The position numbers and the translations under genes were made by a program. The notes below the pieces were generated by a model. That model saw only the letters and a program-made list of their open reading frames with translations, was not told the DNA's origin and made no database searches. A DNA stretch of 64,000 bases from Sphingobium sp. CECT 9361 (GTDB lineage: Bacteria > Pseudomonadota > Alphaproteobacteria > Sphingomonadales > Sphingomonadaceae): assembly GCF_918741285.1 (NCBI RefSeq), contig NZ_CAKKNC010000021.1, positions 1 to 64,000 on the forward strand, given 5' to 3'. Shown here piece after piece: positions 16,721 through 24,847 of the stretch (positions are counted from its first letter, which is position 1; each line of letters begins with the position of its first letter).

Positions 16721-17032
16721 CTAGATTGTTTCTAGCACGTATTCGATTTCGTTTGATGTCAGAATGCGTTTGAAGCGGACGCCGATAAATCGACCGCTGT
16801 GCCATGTCACTCGGAACGACACCAGCAGTTCAGGAAGGTGGACTCTCCCACTCGTTAGATAGCCTTTGTTGTCTTGCACGCAGAAGCGCGCTCCGCTCTC
16901 GGACACATCCAACATATGCACGCGCATGACGCCGCTGTTAAATTGCAGTTCGATTGGGATGAATACCTTGTGCCGATCACTTAGACGAAAATCTCCCTGA
17001 TCCGTCCGCCTCCTGTTCAACATAGGCTTCAC
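16721..17032 (-). CDS. PilZ-domain c-di-GMP-binding protein
   Basis: A 103-residue single-domain protein with both c-di-GMP signatures: RLSDR (R-X3-R, about residues 16-20) and DVSESG (D-X-S-X2-G, about 42-47). The start is GTG 17032, whose ribosome site (GGCGG) lies in the last codons of the upstream FecR-domain gene, two bases away, so translation is probably coupled. ATG 17023 is an alternative. It likely acts as a c-di-GMP effector for the neighbouring envelope proteins. Confidence 0.85.
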   Translation of the reverse strand: MKPMLNRRRTDQGDFRLSDRHKVFIPIELQFNSGVMRVHMLDVSESGARFCVQDNKGYLTSGRVHLPELLVSFRVTWHSGRFIGVRFKRILTSNEIEYVLETI

Positions 17033-17034
17033 AA

Positions 17035-18753
17035 TTATCCGCCTTTGCCCTTCAGAAGGTCCTGGATAGCCTTTGCTGTTTCATGGGCATCTTTGCCTTT
17101 ATCCTTTGCCTCATTGGCCGCATTGGCTAGCGCCCTTGCCAATTCATCTGCCTGTTTTTTAGCGTCTCGGGCAGCAGCCTCCTGCGACTTAGCCGCCTCG
17201 GCCGCCTGCTTTGCAGCGTCTTTTTCTGCGTCCTTGGCCGCTTTTTCTGCATCCTTGGATGCCTTGTCGTTCGCAGCCTTCGCGGCATCCTGTGCAGCTT
17301 TGTCGGCCTCCTTAGACGCCCAATCTGCGGCCATGTCCTGTGCTGCTTTAGCGGCATCCCTTGCGTCTTTTTCGGATTTCGACCGTGCGGCGTCAGCAGC
17401 AGCTCTATCTGCATTTTTGTTGGCCTTCTCGGCTTCTTTTACTGCCTTGTCTGCGTTTTTAGCAGCCTCAGCCGCAATCTTTTGGGCGACGTCACGCGCA
17501 GCGCCATCTGTTTCGCTATTGGCGCGCGCAACCGCTTCCGCAGCAGCCGTTTGTGCAGCCTGGGCGACGACAGCAGCTGCGGCAGCAGCGCCGCTGGCGT
17601 CCTCGCTGGCGGCCAGTTTACCCGCTGCGTCCGCTTCGGCCTTTGCAGCTTCGTCAGCCGCTGCGGCAGCTTGTCTGACGGCTTCGTCTGCAGCAGCCGA
17701 AGCCGCTGCCGTTGCAGCGTCGCTACGTGCTTTTTCGTTTGCTGCCTGCACTGCCGCTTCTGAGGCCCGCTGCGCTTCCAGTATGGCCTGATCCGTCGTT
17801 GCCTGCGTAGAAGCGGCCTGTTTAACGGCGAGTATTTCATCCTGCGCGACGTTTGTTGCTATTGCTTGTGACTTTTCCGCTCTCAGGACCGCGCTTGCCA
17901 CCTCCACAGCTTTCACGACCGAGGCTGATGCTTCGTTTGCTACCCGCGTTGCCTGCGCGACATCAGCCAAATCGCCGCCGATTTCCCCACCGCTCATGCC
18001 AGAAACTAGTCCGCCCGTTATCGTCGATAATTCTACCGGCTCGGAATACACGACTGAAGTAACGGTAGCGGTTTCCTCCAGAGCAGACGGGAGCATTGGC
18101 CCGGTAGCATCCTGAGGTGCGGGAGGGGAGGCAGAAGGCGTATCGCCACTGCTGCTTTGATCGCTCCCTCCCGTGCTGGAAGGCGAATCAATCACGCGGC
18201 TGCCGCGTTCGCCATCTATCTTCAGCTGGAAACGATTGCTTGCCCCAACGAGCGCGACGGTACCCGGGGTGATGAGATCATGAGCGCCGCCGTCCACGGT
18301 CGCAACGTCGACAGCCCCCTCCAGCACTTGCACTGATGCTCCTTGTTGCGTGACTGCGACAGTGAACGTCGTGCCCTTCACCACAGCCGCGAGATAAGGC
18401 GTTTTGACTTCGAAATGCGGCGTCATCTTTTTCTTGATCATGAAGACGATGCTACCAAAATCCTGAAGCACACGCGTGAAGCCTGTCGCCTGATCGTCAC
18501 CGGGAAGTCGTAACTGCGATCCGGGCGCCACCATCACGAATTCACTGCCACGCACCAGAACAGCACGTCCTCCGCGCCCAGTAGTGACGGTGTCGCCTGC
18601 CTCCACCGCGCCACTGCGTAAGGCAACCCTCACCAGCCCATTGTGAGCGACTTGCACTGGGCCGGATGTCTCACTGATCTTCCACTGGGGCGTGCCCGCG
18701 AGCGCTGTGGACGAGCATGTTGCGGCTAGTAGAATGAGAAAGCGCTTGTGCAT
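17035..18753 (-). CDS. Secreted FecR-domain protein with long Ala/Lys/Asp-rich coiled coil
   Basis: A 572-residue protein: signal peptide (MHKRFLILLAATCSSTALA), FecR domain (about 35-165; VETG-like core around TPYLAAVVKGTTFTVAV), a Ser/Gly/Pro-rich linker (about 185-220), then about 340 residues of almost pure Ala, Lys, Asp, Glu and Gln in heptad-like repeats (for example KAAKDAEKDAAKQAAEAAK), resembling the TolA stalk. ATG 18753 has GAGGAG upstream. There is no membrane segment before the FecR domain, so it is not a sigma regulator but a periplasmic or surface protein. It is divergent from a TpsB-like gene and coupled to PilZ. The stalk could span the periplasm or form a surface fibre. Confidence 0.8.
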   Translation of the reverse strand: MHKRFLILLAATCSSTALAGTPQWKISETSGPVQVAHNGLVRVALRSGAVEAGDTVTTGRGGRAVLVRGSEFVMVAPGSQLRLPGDDQATGFTRVLQDFGSIVFMIKKKMTPHFEVKTPYLAAVVKGTTFTVAVTQQGASVQVLEGAVDVATVDGGAHDLITPGTVALVGASNRFQLKIDGERGSRVIDSPSSTGGSDQSSSGDTPSASPPAPQDATGPMLPSALEETATVTSVVYSEPVELSTITGGLVSGMSGGEIGGDLADVAQATRVANEASASVVKAVEVASAVLRAEKSQAIATNVAQDEILAVKQAASTQATTDQAILEAQRASEAAVQAANEKARSDAATAAASAAADEAVRQAAAAADEAAKAEADAAGKLAASEDASGAAAAAAVVAQAAQTAAAEAVARANSETDGAARDVAQKIAAEAAKNADKAVKEAEKANKNADRAAADAARSKSEKDARDAAKAAQDMAADWASKEADKAAQDAAKAANDKASKDAEKAAKDAEKDAAKQAAEAAKSQEAAARDAKKQADELARALANAANEAKDKGKDAHETAKAIQDLLKGKGG

Positions 18754-18900
18754 GAAAATCTCCTCGGAATGGGACATAGTTTTACCATATCCAGTGTCGG
18801 CGGTTTGGCGGTAAACGCGTTTACAAGCTTTTCATGAAAAGGGTTTCCGTCATTTTAACGCGCAAGTTAAGCATTGAGTTTGCTAACTTTTTAGAGATGT

Positions 18901-20595
18901 TTGCTGGATAACGAAGGTCGCAATCCAAAAATCAAGGACGGTGACTTGCAGGCAATCTTCCCACTAACGATCAGCGCGGTTTTCCTGGCTCCCGTAAGTG
19001 CCCATGGCCAAGTGATCCTTGACCGCGCCGACCCTACGATCAATCAACGCTCTCTGCCGAAGGCCGTTCTGCCGCCATCGAACGCGCCTGTGCTCCCGTC
19101 CTTGCCGGAGGCGCCCAACGTGGTCGTCGCAAAATCCGGCACCGTGCTTCCAGCCGCCATCGTGATCCTAGGTGCGCCAGATATATCCCCAGCCGCATTT
19201 AGCGATGTGATTGTATCTTATGTAGGGCGCCACCTGACGCGTGCCGAACTTTCGCAACTCGCAAGTGACGTTTCGAAGGTCGCGCATAGGCGCGGATATC
19301 CTTTTGCGATGGCCACCATAGCATCCCAGCCAATGGATAATGGCGTCCTTGAGGTCACGCTTGACGAAGGCCGGATCGATGCCGTGCGGGTGGTGGGTGC
19401 ATCAAATCCGGCGGCAGACCGCATTTTGAGTGCTACCCTGGCTAATGGAAAGCCCACACGTAAAGAGGATCTGGAACGCGCAATCCTACTCGTCGGCGAT
19501 TTGCCCGGCGTCACTGTAACGGGCAGCCAGTTCATCCAGCAGGATGGCTTTAACATCCTGCTGGTGACGATCGAACAGAGCAAAGCCAGCGCCTATTTGC
19601 AGGTCGACAATCGCGGTAGCCCCGAGATTGGCCCTATCCGCTCAACGCTGTTGGCCAGCCTCCACGGCGTCGCTACCTCAGGTGACGAGATCGGGCTGCT
19701 TGTCGCCCAGACGCCCATCGACCCCAGAGAGTTCGTTTTTGTGCGCGGCCGATACAGCGCACTAGTCGACAGTAAAGGCTCAGTGCTGGCGCTATCGGGT
19801 TCCTACGGCCGTTCGCGTCCGGGCGCATCGTTGCGTAGCTTGAATGTCGTCGGCAAAAGCGTGGATGCAGCGCTTTCTTACAGTCGCGCGCTGCGGCGCA
19901 GTCTGGCACAGAATTACAGTCTCAACATCGAACTGCGGACACTACGAACCCAGCAAAATCTCTCAGGCAGGCGGCTGCGGGACGATCGGCTGGCAAGCAT
20001 TGCGGCATCTTTGGAGGCCGTGAACCGGTTGGGTAGCGGCAGGTTGCGCAGCCAGTTGCTCCTGACAGGAGGGTTGCCTTTACCCGGCGTAAGCCACGAA
20101 GGAGATCCGATGTTGTCCCGCGTGGACGGTGATGCGCGATATCTCACCGCAAGTTACGCCGTAGAATGGACTGGGGGGATCCTCGACAATGTCAGTCTGG
20201 CGCTCGCCTCTACAGGGCAGGTCGCGAGCCGACCGCTCCTCGCCACCGCCGAAATCGGCGCAGGTGGGCCTGGGTTCGGGCGTGCCTATGACTATGCCGA
20301 GAGATCTGGTGATCAGGGGGTGCTTGGTCTTGTCGAACTACGATTGGATGGACGGAAACTTGTGCCGGGCATACTCGACAGCTTGCAGATATTCTCCAGC
20401 ATCGATGGTGGCTATGTCAGCAATCTAGATCACGGGGCGGGCGGCGGATCGTTGGTCTCCTCCTCCATAGGTGCACGTCTGGCTCGTGGTAAGCTCAACG
20501 GCCAAGTGGAGGTGTCGCTGCCACTGAACGCGGATCGGTTCGACACGCGAAATCGGAATCCTCGTATCGCGCTTCGCATGGCGCGGTCGTTTTAA
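18901..20595 (+). CDS. ShlB/FhaC/HecB-like outer-membrane transporter (TpsB, POTRA plus barrel)
   Basis: About 564 residues. A hydrophobic signal (IFPLTISAVFLAPVSAHG) is followed by a Pro-rich stretch, two POTRA-type segments (about 80-220; RRGYPFAMATIASQPMDNGVLEVTLDEGRIDAVRV is the first POTRA's end), then a beta barrel. In two-partner secretion such proteins export a large TpsA partner, but no TpsA gene is nearby. The start is uncertain: TTG 18901 is the most upstream possible, while TTG 18946 has a better AAGGA site. An ATG at 18897 is out of frame. The divergent FecR/coiled-coil protein is the obvious candidate partner. Confidence 0.78.
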   Translation: MLDNEGRNPKIKDGDLQAIFPLTISAVFLAPVSAHGQVILDRADPTINQRSLPKAVLPPSNAPVLPSLPEAPNVVVAKSGTVLPAAIVILGAPDISPAAFSDVIVSYVGRHLTRAELSQLASDVSKVAHRRGYPFAMATIASQPMDNGVLEVTLDEGRIDAVRVVGASNPAADRILSATLANGKPTRKEDLERAILLVGDLPGVTVTGSQFIQQDGFNILLVTIEQSKASAYLQVDNRGSPEIGPIRSTLLASLHGVATSGDEIGLLVAQTPIDPREFVFVRGRYSALVDSKGSVLALSGSYGRSRPGASLRSLNVVGKSVDAALSYSRALRRSLAQNYSLNIELRTLRTQQNLSGRRLRDDRLASIAASLEAVNRLGSGRLRSQLLLTGGLPLPGVSHEGDPMLSRVDGDARYLTASYAVEWTGGILDNVSLALASTGQVASRPLLATAEIGAGGPGFGRAYDYAERSGDQGVLGLVELRLDGRKLVPGILDSLQIFSSIDGGYVSNLDHGAGGGSLVSSSIGARLARGKLNGQVEVSLPLNADRFDTRNRNPRIALRMARSF

Positions 20596-20629
20596 AAATG
20601 GATGTCGCCGCCGCCTCTTCGAGGATGAC

Positions 20630-22960
20630 ATGAAACGAACTCTGCGCCGCTGGACGCGCGATCTAGCTATTGTCGCCGTCGCGGTGGTCATGACTTTGGT
20701 GGCAATGGCAACCGGAATGGACAGGCTGCTGGAGCACGCTGTTGAACCACTACGATTCGCTATGCTGCGCCATGAGGCATCGGGGCGCGTCGTCGTTGTG
20801 GAAATGGACGCGGCGAGTGCTGCGGCGATCCGGCGGTGGCCTTGGCCGCGCGAACATTATGCAACTGTGGTCGAGCAACTGCGTCGTGCCGGAGCGGTAA
20901 ACATCGTCTTCGATGTGGACTTCTCCTCTTCTTCCACGCCGGAAGGCGACCGCGCGTTTGCCCGGACGCTCGCGCAGTCCGGGGGACTGGTAGCCTTACC
21001 GACATTCGCGCAACGTGCGCGTTCAGGCGAAATACGCTCGATAGACTCTCTCCCTTTGCCAATGTTTCGGAGTCACACTATGCTGGCCTCCGTCAGTATA
21101 GCGCCCGACGATGACGGAACTGTCCGCCAGGCACCTTTCGGTACGATCACAGCCGGTGTGCCGCGCCCGACGCTATCTGCTTACATTGGTGGAGTGGCCG
21201 GAAGCGCAGACACCTTCTTTCCTATCGACTATGCTATCCGCCCCCAAAGCATTCCGCGGCTAAGTTTTGTCGCCGTTCGGGACGGGGAATTCGACTCTAC
21301 GGTCGTGCGCGGACGATCCGTCCTGATCGGCGCGACAGCGATTGAAATGGGGGACCGCTATGCAACTCCGGGATGGGGCGTAATACCAGGTGTCATCGTG
21401 CAGGCTCTCGCCGCCGACACCTTGCTTTCGGGAGTTCCGACGAGTGGCTGGCCTTTTACCGGTCTGGCGATAGCTACTCTTTTTGCTACAGTCTTGACGC
21501 GTTGCAGGCGGATGACAACGCTGGGAGTTCTTGCATCCACAGGGACAATGATAGCGTTCGCCTCCTGCCTGTCCGCGCAATCATGGGCAAATCGCAGCTA
21601 CCCGGTGGCGCCTGCCCTGATGCTGATCGGCTTGGTCTCCATTGGCAGCGTCATAAGATTGACGATACGCAATCTGCGCGAGCAAAGGCTAGTGGACGAA
21701 GAGACTGGCCTTCCCAACCGCAGGGCGATGGTCGCCAATCTTGATGCCGATGTGCCAAAATGTCTCGCCGTCGCAAGCCTCGCCAATCTTGACAGCGTCA
21801 CAGCTGTTCTTGGCCAGAAGGCAATTCGCGATGTCGTGCTTCGTGTCGCCGACCGCGCACGGCTGGCAGCAGATGAAGCAGAAATATATAGGCTGGGGGA
21901 CCGGCTGCTTGGCTTCGTGCTGCCCCCCGCCGTCGACCGCGGTGAAGTGATGGATGGCTTGCGCGCGATACTGCTGCAGCCCGTCGAGGCCGCGGGGCGG
22001 ATGATTGATGTTACTGTGAGTATCGGGCTCGCAGCGTCGGATGGGTCAGGCATCGACGCTACTTTGACCAAGGCAATCCTTGCGGCAGAGACAGCGCAAA
22101 CAAAAGGCAGGTTCTGGGCAGAAGATAATGCGGACTTCGAAGGTCTAGAGCAATCGATCAGCCTAATGGGCGAACTTGATGCAGCGATCATGGCGGACGA
22201 AATTGAGGTTCACTATCAACCGAAACTGTCGCTTGTCGATAATCGGATCGTCAGTGTTGAGGCATTAGTGCGATGGCCGCACGCGGCCCGTGGCAATATT
22301 CCACCAGACCGTTTCATTCCCTTGGCGGAACAGACGGGGCGCATCGCTCCTCTAACGCTCTATGTCCTTGCGCGCACCATGCGGGATCTGGATGCATGGA
22401 ACGTGCAAGGTTACGACATCACGGCGGCCGTCAACATCTCAGCCAGCCTCGTGGGGGCATCCGCTTTCAGCAAGGATGTAATCAAATTGCTTCGAGCGAG
22501 CAAAATAGTACCCTCTTCACTAATATTCGAAGTCACGGAATCTGCGGCCCTTGAAAATCCGCAGCAGGCAATTGCAGAGCTTGAGCGCTTCCGTGACCTT
22601 GGCATATCCATATCGATGGACGATTATGGCACCGGACAGTCTACCCTGTCCTATCTTCGGACGCTGCCGCTCTCCGAACTGAAAATCGACCGCAGTTTCG
22701 TTGAGCATGCACATCGCAATCGCAACGATGCAGTGATGGTCCGTTCCACGATAGAACTTGCGCATGACCTAGGAATCAAAGTCGTCGCGGAAGGGATTGA
22801 GGAGCCCGCCTGCCTCGAATTCTTGCGCTCGGTCGGATGCGACATGGCACAAGGCTACTTGATCAGCAGGCCGATACCGGTCTGGCAGCTAAGCGCGTTG
22901 CTGGACGCGGAAAGGCCTATTGCGTGGAGGCGGGGTATCGAGACCACCTCGCGGCGCTGA
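20630..22960 (+). CDS. CHASE2-GGDEF(degenerate)-EAL protein, probable c-di-GMP phosphodiesterase
   Basis: A 776-residue membrane protein: one N-terminal TM, a periplasmic CHASE2 sensor (about 40-255), three TMs (about 275-345), GGDEF (about 355-490) and EAL (about 505-760). The GGDEF site reads RLGDRLLGF, so it lacks the catalytic motif and is at most a nucleotide-binding regulator. The EAL site is intact: EALVRW, NISAS, FEVTESA, DDYGTG, LKIDRSF and VAEGIEE. It should therefore hydrolyse c-di-GMP in response to a periplasmic signal. It begins 35 bases after the TpsB-like gene and is likely co-transcribed. With PilZ it completes a local c-di-GMP circuit. Confidence 0.88.
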   Translation: MKRTLRRWTRDLAIVAVAVVMTLVAMATGMDRLLEHAVEPLRFAMLRHEASGRVVVVEMDAASAAAIRRWPWPREHYATVVEQLRRAGAVNIVFDVDFSSSSTPEGDRAFARTLAQSGGLVALPTFAQRARSGEIRSIDSLPLPMFRSHTMLASVSIAPDDDGTVRQAPFGTITAGVPRPTLSAYIGGVAGSADTFFPIDYAIRPQSIPRLSFVAVRDGEFDSTVVRGRSVLIGATAIEMGDRYATPGWGVIPGVIVQALAADTLLSGVPTSGWPFTGLAIATLFATVLTRCRRMTTLGVLASTGTMIAFASCLSAQSWANRSYPVAPALMLIGLVSIGSVIRLTIRNLREQRLVDEETGLPNRRAMVANLDADVPKCLAVASLANLDSVTAVLGQKAIRDVVLRVADRARLAADEAEIYRLGDRLLGFVLPPAVDRGEVMDGLRAILLQPVEAAGRMIDVTVSIGLAASDGSGIDATLTKAILAAETAQTKGRFWAEDNADFEGLEQSISLMGELDAAIMADEIEVHYQPKLSLVDNRIVSVEALVRWPHAARGNIPPDRFIPLAEQTGRIAPLTLYVLARTMRDLDAWNVQGYDITAAVNISASLVGASAFSKDVIKLLRASKIVPSSLIFEVTESAALENPQQAIAELERFRDLGISISMDDYGTGQSTLSYLRTLPLSELKIDRSFVEHAHRNRNDAVMVRSTIELAHDLGIKVVAEGIEEPACLEFLRSVGCDMAQGYLISRPIPVWQLSALLDAERPIAWRRGIETTSRR

Positions 22961-23342
22961 GGCAGGAAAGCGACTGGGCCGCTATTTCTCCTTTACTCGG
23001 TAAGCCGATAGACTGAAATCGGCCCAGCTAGCTCGTTCGAGAGCAGGCTGTGGGGAACCCTCGAATGTCCGGTCCCAGGGTGATAGGTGCGCTTCGTCGC
23101 TGGACCTGCGAATGACCTGTTTGTCCCACGACGTGGCGTTTGGCGATCGGCAAAGCCGACCCATTCCGGCCGCTTAGCTCCCAATTTTTCGTTCCTAGGT
23201 TCGGCCGGTCACTTTCTCCATCGGGTGCGCCGAGAGTGTCCACATGAGGACCGGCAGCGTCAGGAGCAAAGTGTACAAAGCCGCCGCTCGAAAAAGTCCG
23301 AATCAAATATCCTTACGGTGAACACCCATGGCGCTCATCGCG
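22961..23342. other. Intergenic region, possibly degenerate dispersed-repeat sequence
   Basis: No gene is seen. Motifs such as GGACATTCGAGG, GGTCATTCGCAGG and GAATGGGTCGG recur on the minus strand. From memory these resemble the rapidly drifting intergenic repeat common in alphaproteobacteria. I could not verify this. Confidence 0.3.
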
Positions 23343-24461
23343 CTAAGCCAAGTGGAATAGGCGTTCGGCGTTCCGGTGGAAGATGCTGGCGCGCTGATCG
23401 TTTGTCAACTTCGCCGCGCTCATGAAGGCGACGGCATCCAGCGAACTCTCATAGGGATAGTCGATCGCCCACATCACATTGTCGATTCCTGCGGTCTTGA
23501 TCACTAGGTCGAGGATCTCCGGTGCTTCAAAGCCGCTGGTGGTCACCGCGAAATTACGCTTGAAATACTCACTGGGAGCTAGTGAGAGCGGCTTCATGCG
23601 CCCGTCCTTCACCCGTCGTGCCGCCATGTGATCCAGCCGCCACATCCAGAATGGCAGCGCCTCGCCCATGTGGCCGAGGACAATGCGCAGGCGCGGATAG
23701 CGGTCTAATACGCCGCTGAGGATCAACCGTACGGCATGCGTTCCGGCCTCGACGCCGAAGCCCCAGATCGATCCGCCCATGCTGTAGTCGCGAAACGGCC
23801 CCGCCATGCCGTTCGAGGGCGCGCGCGGGTGGAGATAAATCGGCCGGTCGAGCGCCTGCGCCGCCTCCAGGATCGGCGCGAAGCTCGGATCATCGAGATA
23901 GAGATTGTTGGTATGCGAATTAACGATGAAGCCGTTCAGACCAAGTCTGGTGATGGCGCGCTCCATCTCTTTGGTCGCGCTGGCCGGATCCTGTGGGGCC
24001 AAGCAGGCCAGACCGGCAAAGCGCCTGGGATGCCGCGCGATCGCGGCAGCGAGATGGTCGTTGGTAGCGATGGCGGCCACGCTTGCAGTACTTGGCGCGA
24101 ACATCTGCACGCCCGGGATCGTCACGGACAGTATCTGCACGTCGACACTCGCCTCATCCATGCTGGCAAGTCGTTCGGCATCCAAGTCGAGCAATTGCCG
24201 CCGAAACCTGTCCTGGTTGGAACCCGGCCGAGGATTATCGAATATAGAAAGAATGCCGGTCTGCACATCAAGGCTCGACGAGGGCTGCGCACGAGCGATT
24301 TCGAGCCAAGCCTTTACAAGTTCAGCGGTTGCAAACGCCTCTTCCGTAGCGATTTTGCGGATCGGCACCCGAGGTGTTTGTGCATGCACCTTAGTGGAAA
24401 GCGCCGTGGCCGCGAACCCCGCAGATGATCCAGCCAGGAAATCTCGACGACTCGTGCTCAT
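23343..24461 (-). CDS. Tat-exported amidohydrolase (amidohydrolase_2; ACMSD/resorcylate decarboxylase-like)
   Basis: A 372-residue protein with a Tat signal (SRRDFLAGSSAGFAATALS...) and a TIM-barrel amidohydrolase_2 fold. Putative metal and catalytic positions: Glu in ATEEAF at strand 1 (replacing the usual H-X-H, as in gamma-resorcylate decarboxylase), His in YLHPR, His in LGHMGEALPFW and Asp in AIDYPYES. The family contains decarboxylases and hydrolases of aromatic or lactone-type substrates, and the substrate cannot be assigned. Export to the periplasm is unusual for the decarboxylase branch. A strong GGAGGAGG site precedes the ATG. It stands alone. Confidence 0.82.
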   Translation of the reverse strand: MSTSRRDFLAGSSAGFAATALSTKVHAQTPRVPIRKIATEEAFATAELVKAWLEIARAQPSSSLDVQTGILSIFDNPRPGSNQDRFRRQLLDLDAERLASMDEASVDVQILSVTIPGVQMFAPSTASVAAIATNDHLAAAIARHPRRFAGLACLAPQDPASATKEMERAITRLGLNGFIVNSHTNNLYLDDPSFAPILEAAQALDRPIYLHPRAPSNGMAGPFRDYSMGGSIWGFGVEAGTHAVRLILSGVLDRYPRLRIVLGHMGEALPFWMWRLDHMAARRVKDGRMKPLSLAPSEYFKRNFAVTTSGFEAPEILDLVIKTAGIDNVMWAIDYPYESSLDAVAFMSAAKLTNDQRASIFHRNAERLFHLA

Positions 24462-24693
24462 GGTTAGCCTCCTCCGCCTTACCTACAAGCTTAATTCGCT
24501 AAGCAGAATGATCAGCTTGCAAGTGGCTAGCCTGCTAGACAGTCGCAGGCGACCCAGTGAAGTCGTTCATCCCCTGATTTTCGATACTCAGGAGCCGACT
24601 GTCTGCTATTCCGACGGCTATCGACCCGCGCGACCGCTCAACTTCGCTTATTTGGACATCTGATCGATGCTGACCATTTGCGGCTGAACAGGC
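24462..24693. other. Intergenic region upstream of the Tat amidohydrolase
   Basis: This should hold the amidohydrolase promoter on the minus strand. No other structure is recognised. The remaining part of the gap (24694-24819) is described as a small ORF. Confidence 0.35.
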
Positions 24694-24819
24694 TTAGGGC
24701 CGGCAGCTTAGGCACTTCACCGACGGCTTGACCTTCTTCTGGTAAATCCGGTTGAGGAAGGCGTCGGCGTCGGAGAGGTCCTCGCCGCCTATGGCGGTGA
24801 TCTCATCAACAGCTGGCAT
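24694..24819 (-). CDS. Small 41-residue ORF divergent from the NACHT-like gene (unknown, or remnant)
   Basis: The minus-strand ATG at 24817-24819 is preceded by TAAGG five bases upstream. The peptide begins MPAVDEITAIGGEDL and ends KCLSCRP, with a C-X2-C pair. Its codons are GC-rich at third positions, like real genes here. No family is recognised. Its start is only 28 bases from the start of the large NTPase gene, so both would share a very compact promoter region. It may be a genuine small gene or the remains of a longer one. Confidence 0.35.
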   Translation of the reverse strand: MPAVDEITAIGGEDLSDADAFLNRIYQKKVKPSVKCLSCRP

Positions 24820-24847
24820 TGACGCCTTAGTTCGTTAGATCAGTGAA

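Noticed and set aside
17045..17791. Plus-strand Ala/Ser-rich frame opposite the coiled-coil gene
   Set aside because: Low-complexity shadow of the repetitive minus-strand coding sequence.
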